Of a stretch of DNA of 60,000 bases, positions 58,203-60,000 are shown piece after piece. Positions within the stretch are counted from its first letter, which is position 1; each line of letters begins with the position of its first letter. The notes under the pieces are model-generated. The model was not told the DNA's origin, did not search any database, and saw only the letters and a list, made by a program, of their open reading frames with translations. The position numbers and the translations under genes are program-made. Origin of the DNA: Adiantum capillus-veneris (Eukaryota > Streptophyta > Polypodiopsida > Polypodiales > Pteridaceae); assembly GCA_014529385.2 (NCBI GenBank), contig CM043965.1, positions 67,019,690 through 67,079,689 on the forward strand, given 5' to 3'.

Positions 58203-60000
58203 TGCCCCCCTTCTTGATGTAGATTTCGTCCTCGGAAGCTATTGAGATGAAGCCTGTTCATTGAGGTGGAAGAGTATCCAAGATTGAATGTCCTTAGCCT
58301 TCTTCAATCACTACAAAATCGACCAAAATTGACACATTAATTGCATTCTCATATACAATTAAAAAGCATATGCAGTTGTAGGCACACAAATTGATTGGCA
58401 ACAAAATATTAAAAAATTTGTTAGTAGTGAAACTTTAAACTGTAATATAATCAAACACATAACCAGTTGTAAAGGTGAAAAAGTAAACAAGTATGGGGTC
58501 GCTAATTTAACGATCGAAAGGCACTAGAGGTCAACTATTAATAACATGGGCAAGCTTCTCAATTCTCTCTAGTCAATTAAGCTGTTTAATCACGAGAGCA
58601 AAGTATTTCATGTTCGAGGGCTGACTAGAGGCTATCCTAGAAGACCTTATAGTTAAGCTATGATAAAAGGAATTGTTTATGAAATCATCACCTCAATTGT
58701 TCCCTCCCTCCCCCCAAGGTTTTTACACTTTGATTCAATTTTGGTGTGTGTGTTTATTTTGTATGTCTTGGGCTTTTTTCTTTTCAAGGAAAAGCGCCCG
58801 CACTGGGAACCTCTAGGGCTCAAGTACCACAGGTAATACATGTGAGTGAAGTACCAAATCAAGCTAGGATTCTTCTTCCAACTTAAGATTTTACATTGTG
58901 GCACTTGTTATTTTTTTGTTTGTTTGTTTTCAGCATTTCAATTTTGTAACTTTGGGGGGTCATATGACACTGTTACCCTCCCCAAGCTCATCACAGTAGT
59001 AAACTCCCTTTATAATACTTAAGCTAAAGGTCAATAGGGACGAAGCCCACTAGAAAGCCCTAGTACATTGCACACAATGCTGCCTAAATTGGACTAAGAA
59101 CCTAAAGTAACCATTGATTATTAGGAAGGCATTCCTCATGGTATTAAGAGAAGATCTCTAACGCCTAACGTGGTCAAACTAGCTTAGTCAGACTGCTTGA
59201 TTCTTAAACCTAGACAAAGAATTATGACAAAAAATTATATTGAATCTAATGTTTAATACTAAGAAAATGTGTTGAATATTGTACTACCAATCACATTTAA
59301 AGCAAACAAACATGGATGCAAAAAACAGACAAGGGACAATGCTAATGGACAAGAAACACATGTTCGTGTTGATTATCGTGCTCGATTCAAAGAGTGAACG
59401 AGACAAAGATTCCATGAAGGTCAAAATTAGAATTCTGCAATGCATTCCTATACACACTAGAAAACACAAGGAATACTTCTAGAAGGCACATTAGTGGGAA
59501 GAGGCACCAACCTTTATTGAACACAATCAAACAACATAAGGAACCCTAACGTAATTATTTGCACCCTCCTAGAGGGTCAAGGGAACAAGATATTGAATAG
59601 ATGGGCGGGTAGTCCTAGGGCTAAACCCCTATCCTCGTCATCATCGAGAAAATCAAAGTCATCATCCGTGAGACCATACATGCCGCCATCCGTGTAATCA
59701 TATAACTCTTCCTCATAATTAGAGGCATAAATGTTCACTAAGAACGTCACTAGACATCTATAGTCATCTTGGTCAAGAGGGTAAGCTTGTGCAATTGGAG
59801 AGACGCTCTCTACTAAGTAGGGATCAGTCATGGTCAAGAGACGTATCAACCATTCTAGTTCCTCAAAATTCTTCTCACATGATAGCATATCTACCAAATC
59901 CTATTCACAGGGGCAAGCATCGGGTAGACTATGTGAAACACTTGTGAAAAGTAAAGAGGGTACCTCTCACCCAAGGTAGGAGTGGATGACTCTAGCATAC
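58203..60000 (-). mobile_element. Third Athila-like gypsy element, 3' end (continues beyond the window)
   Basis: Minus orientation. 58203-59570 corresponds to the 3' non-coding region of the nested element (49995-51366), and 59577-59897 to its acidic frame. The remaining bases to 60000 would lead toward the second protease and integrase, outside the window. Confidence 0.85.
59577..59897 (-). CDS. Acidic C-terminal reading frame, second copy
   Basis: About 106 codons ending at TGA 59577-59579. Homologous along its length to 49716-49994 (EELEWLIRLLT, DPYLVESVSPIAQAYPLDQD, YDYTDGGMYGLTDDDFDFL, DEDRGLALGLPAHL, FNILFP), with substitutions and a few indels that keep the frame. Upstream of its first Met the frame continues about 8 codons to a TAG. 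Function unknown; the family is seen only in these two elements here. Confidence 0.65.
   Translation of the reverse strand: MVDMLSCEKNFEELEWLIRLLTMTDPYLVESVSPIAQAYPLDQDDYRCLVTFLVNIYASNYEEELYDYTDGGMYGLTDDDFDFLDDDEDRGLALGLPAHLFNILFP

Overview
The window looks like nuclear DNA of a land plant with a large, repeat-rich genome. A homosporous fern (Adiantum or Ceratopteris type) is my best guess. The reasons are split genes with GT..AG introns, very many CT/CA microsatellites, Ty1/copia, Ty3/gypsy and L1-type retroelements, and a decayed tandem array of plant PPR repeats whose wording (ALIDMY, ILKACG, ALIAGY, AQKVLEELP) I associate with fern PPR expansions. The organism is an inference; the elements and domains are read from the sequence.

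Layout. 1-8 kb is the gene-bearing part. A plus-strand FAD/NAD(P)-binding, amine-oxidase/renalase-like oxidoreductase is represented by its last six exons (1382-3517). Exon-like unrecognised sequence follows (3756-4400), and then a minus-strand single-exon TBC (Rab-GAP) gene (6602-7696). 8-10.8 kb is non-coding. 10.85-14.8 kb is a minus-strand PPR pseudogene array that has itself been tandemly duplicated. 15.9-22.7 kb holds an internally deleted copia element with intact 193-bp LTRs and an exact target duplication (16052-19520), inserted in or beside an older LTR, followed by a dead L1-type LINE. 22.7-31.3 kb is mostly microsatellite-laden non-coding DNA with a dispersed repeat family.

31.3-60 kb is almost entirely LTR retrotransposons. 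In order: a gag-only copia (31307-34662), a 359-bp tandem duplication crossing its LTR edge, a lone copia LTR with primer-binding site, and a decayed copia (35481-53622, TSD AAAAG). That copia is split inside gag by a 12.6-kb Athila/Tat-like gypsy element (39428-52026, TSD GCCAG). Then come a 5' LTR plus leader of a second Athila-like element, a decayed gypsy-type gag, and the 3' end of a third Athila-like element that runs off the window.

The most unusual signal is in the gypsy element. Downstream of integrase, where Athila elements usually carry an env-like region, lies a second aspartic-protease-like domain with a canonical DTGA motif (49210-49722). The protease in the normal position, upstream of RT, has DGG. 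After it comes a short acidic reading frame that recurs, well conserved, in the third element at the right edge. Almost every element carries stops or frameshifts, so these are fossils, but the domain order is readable.
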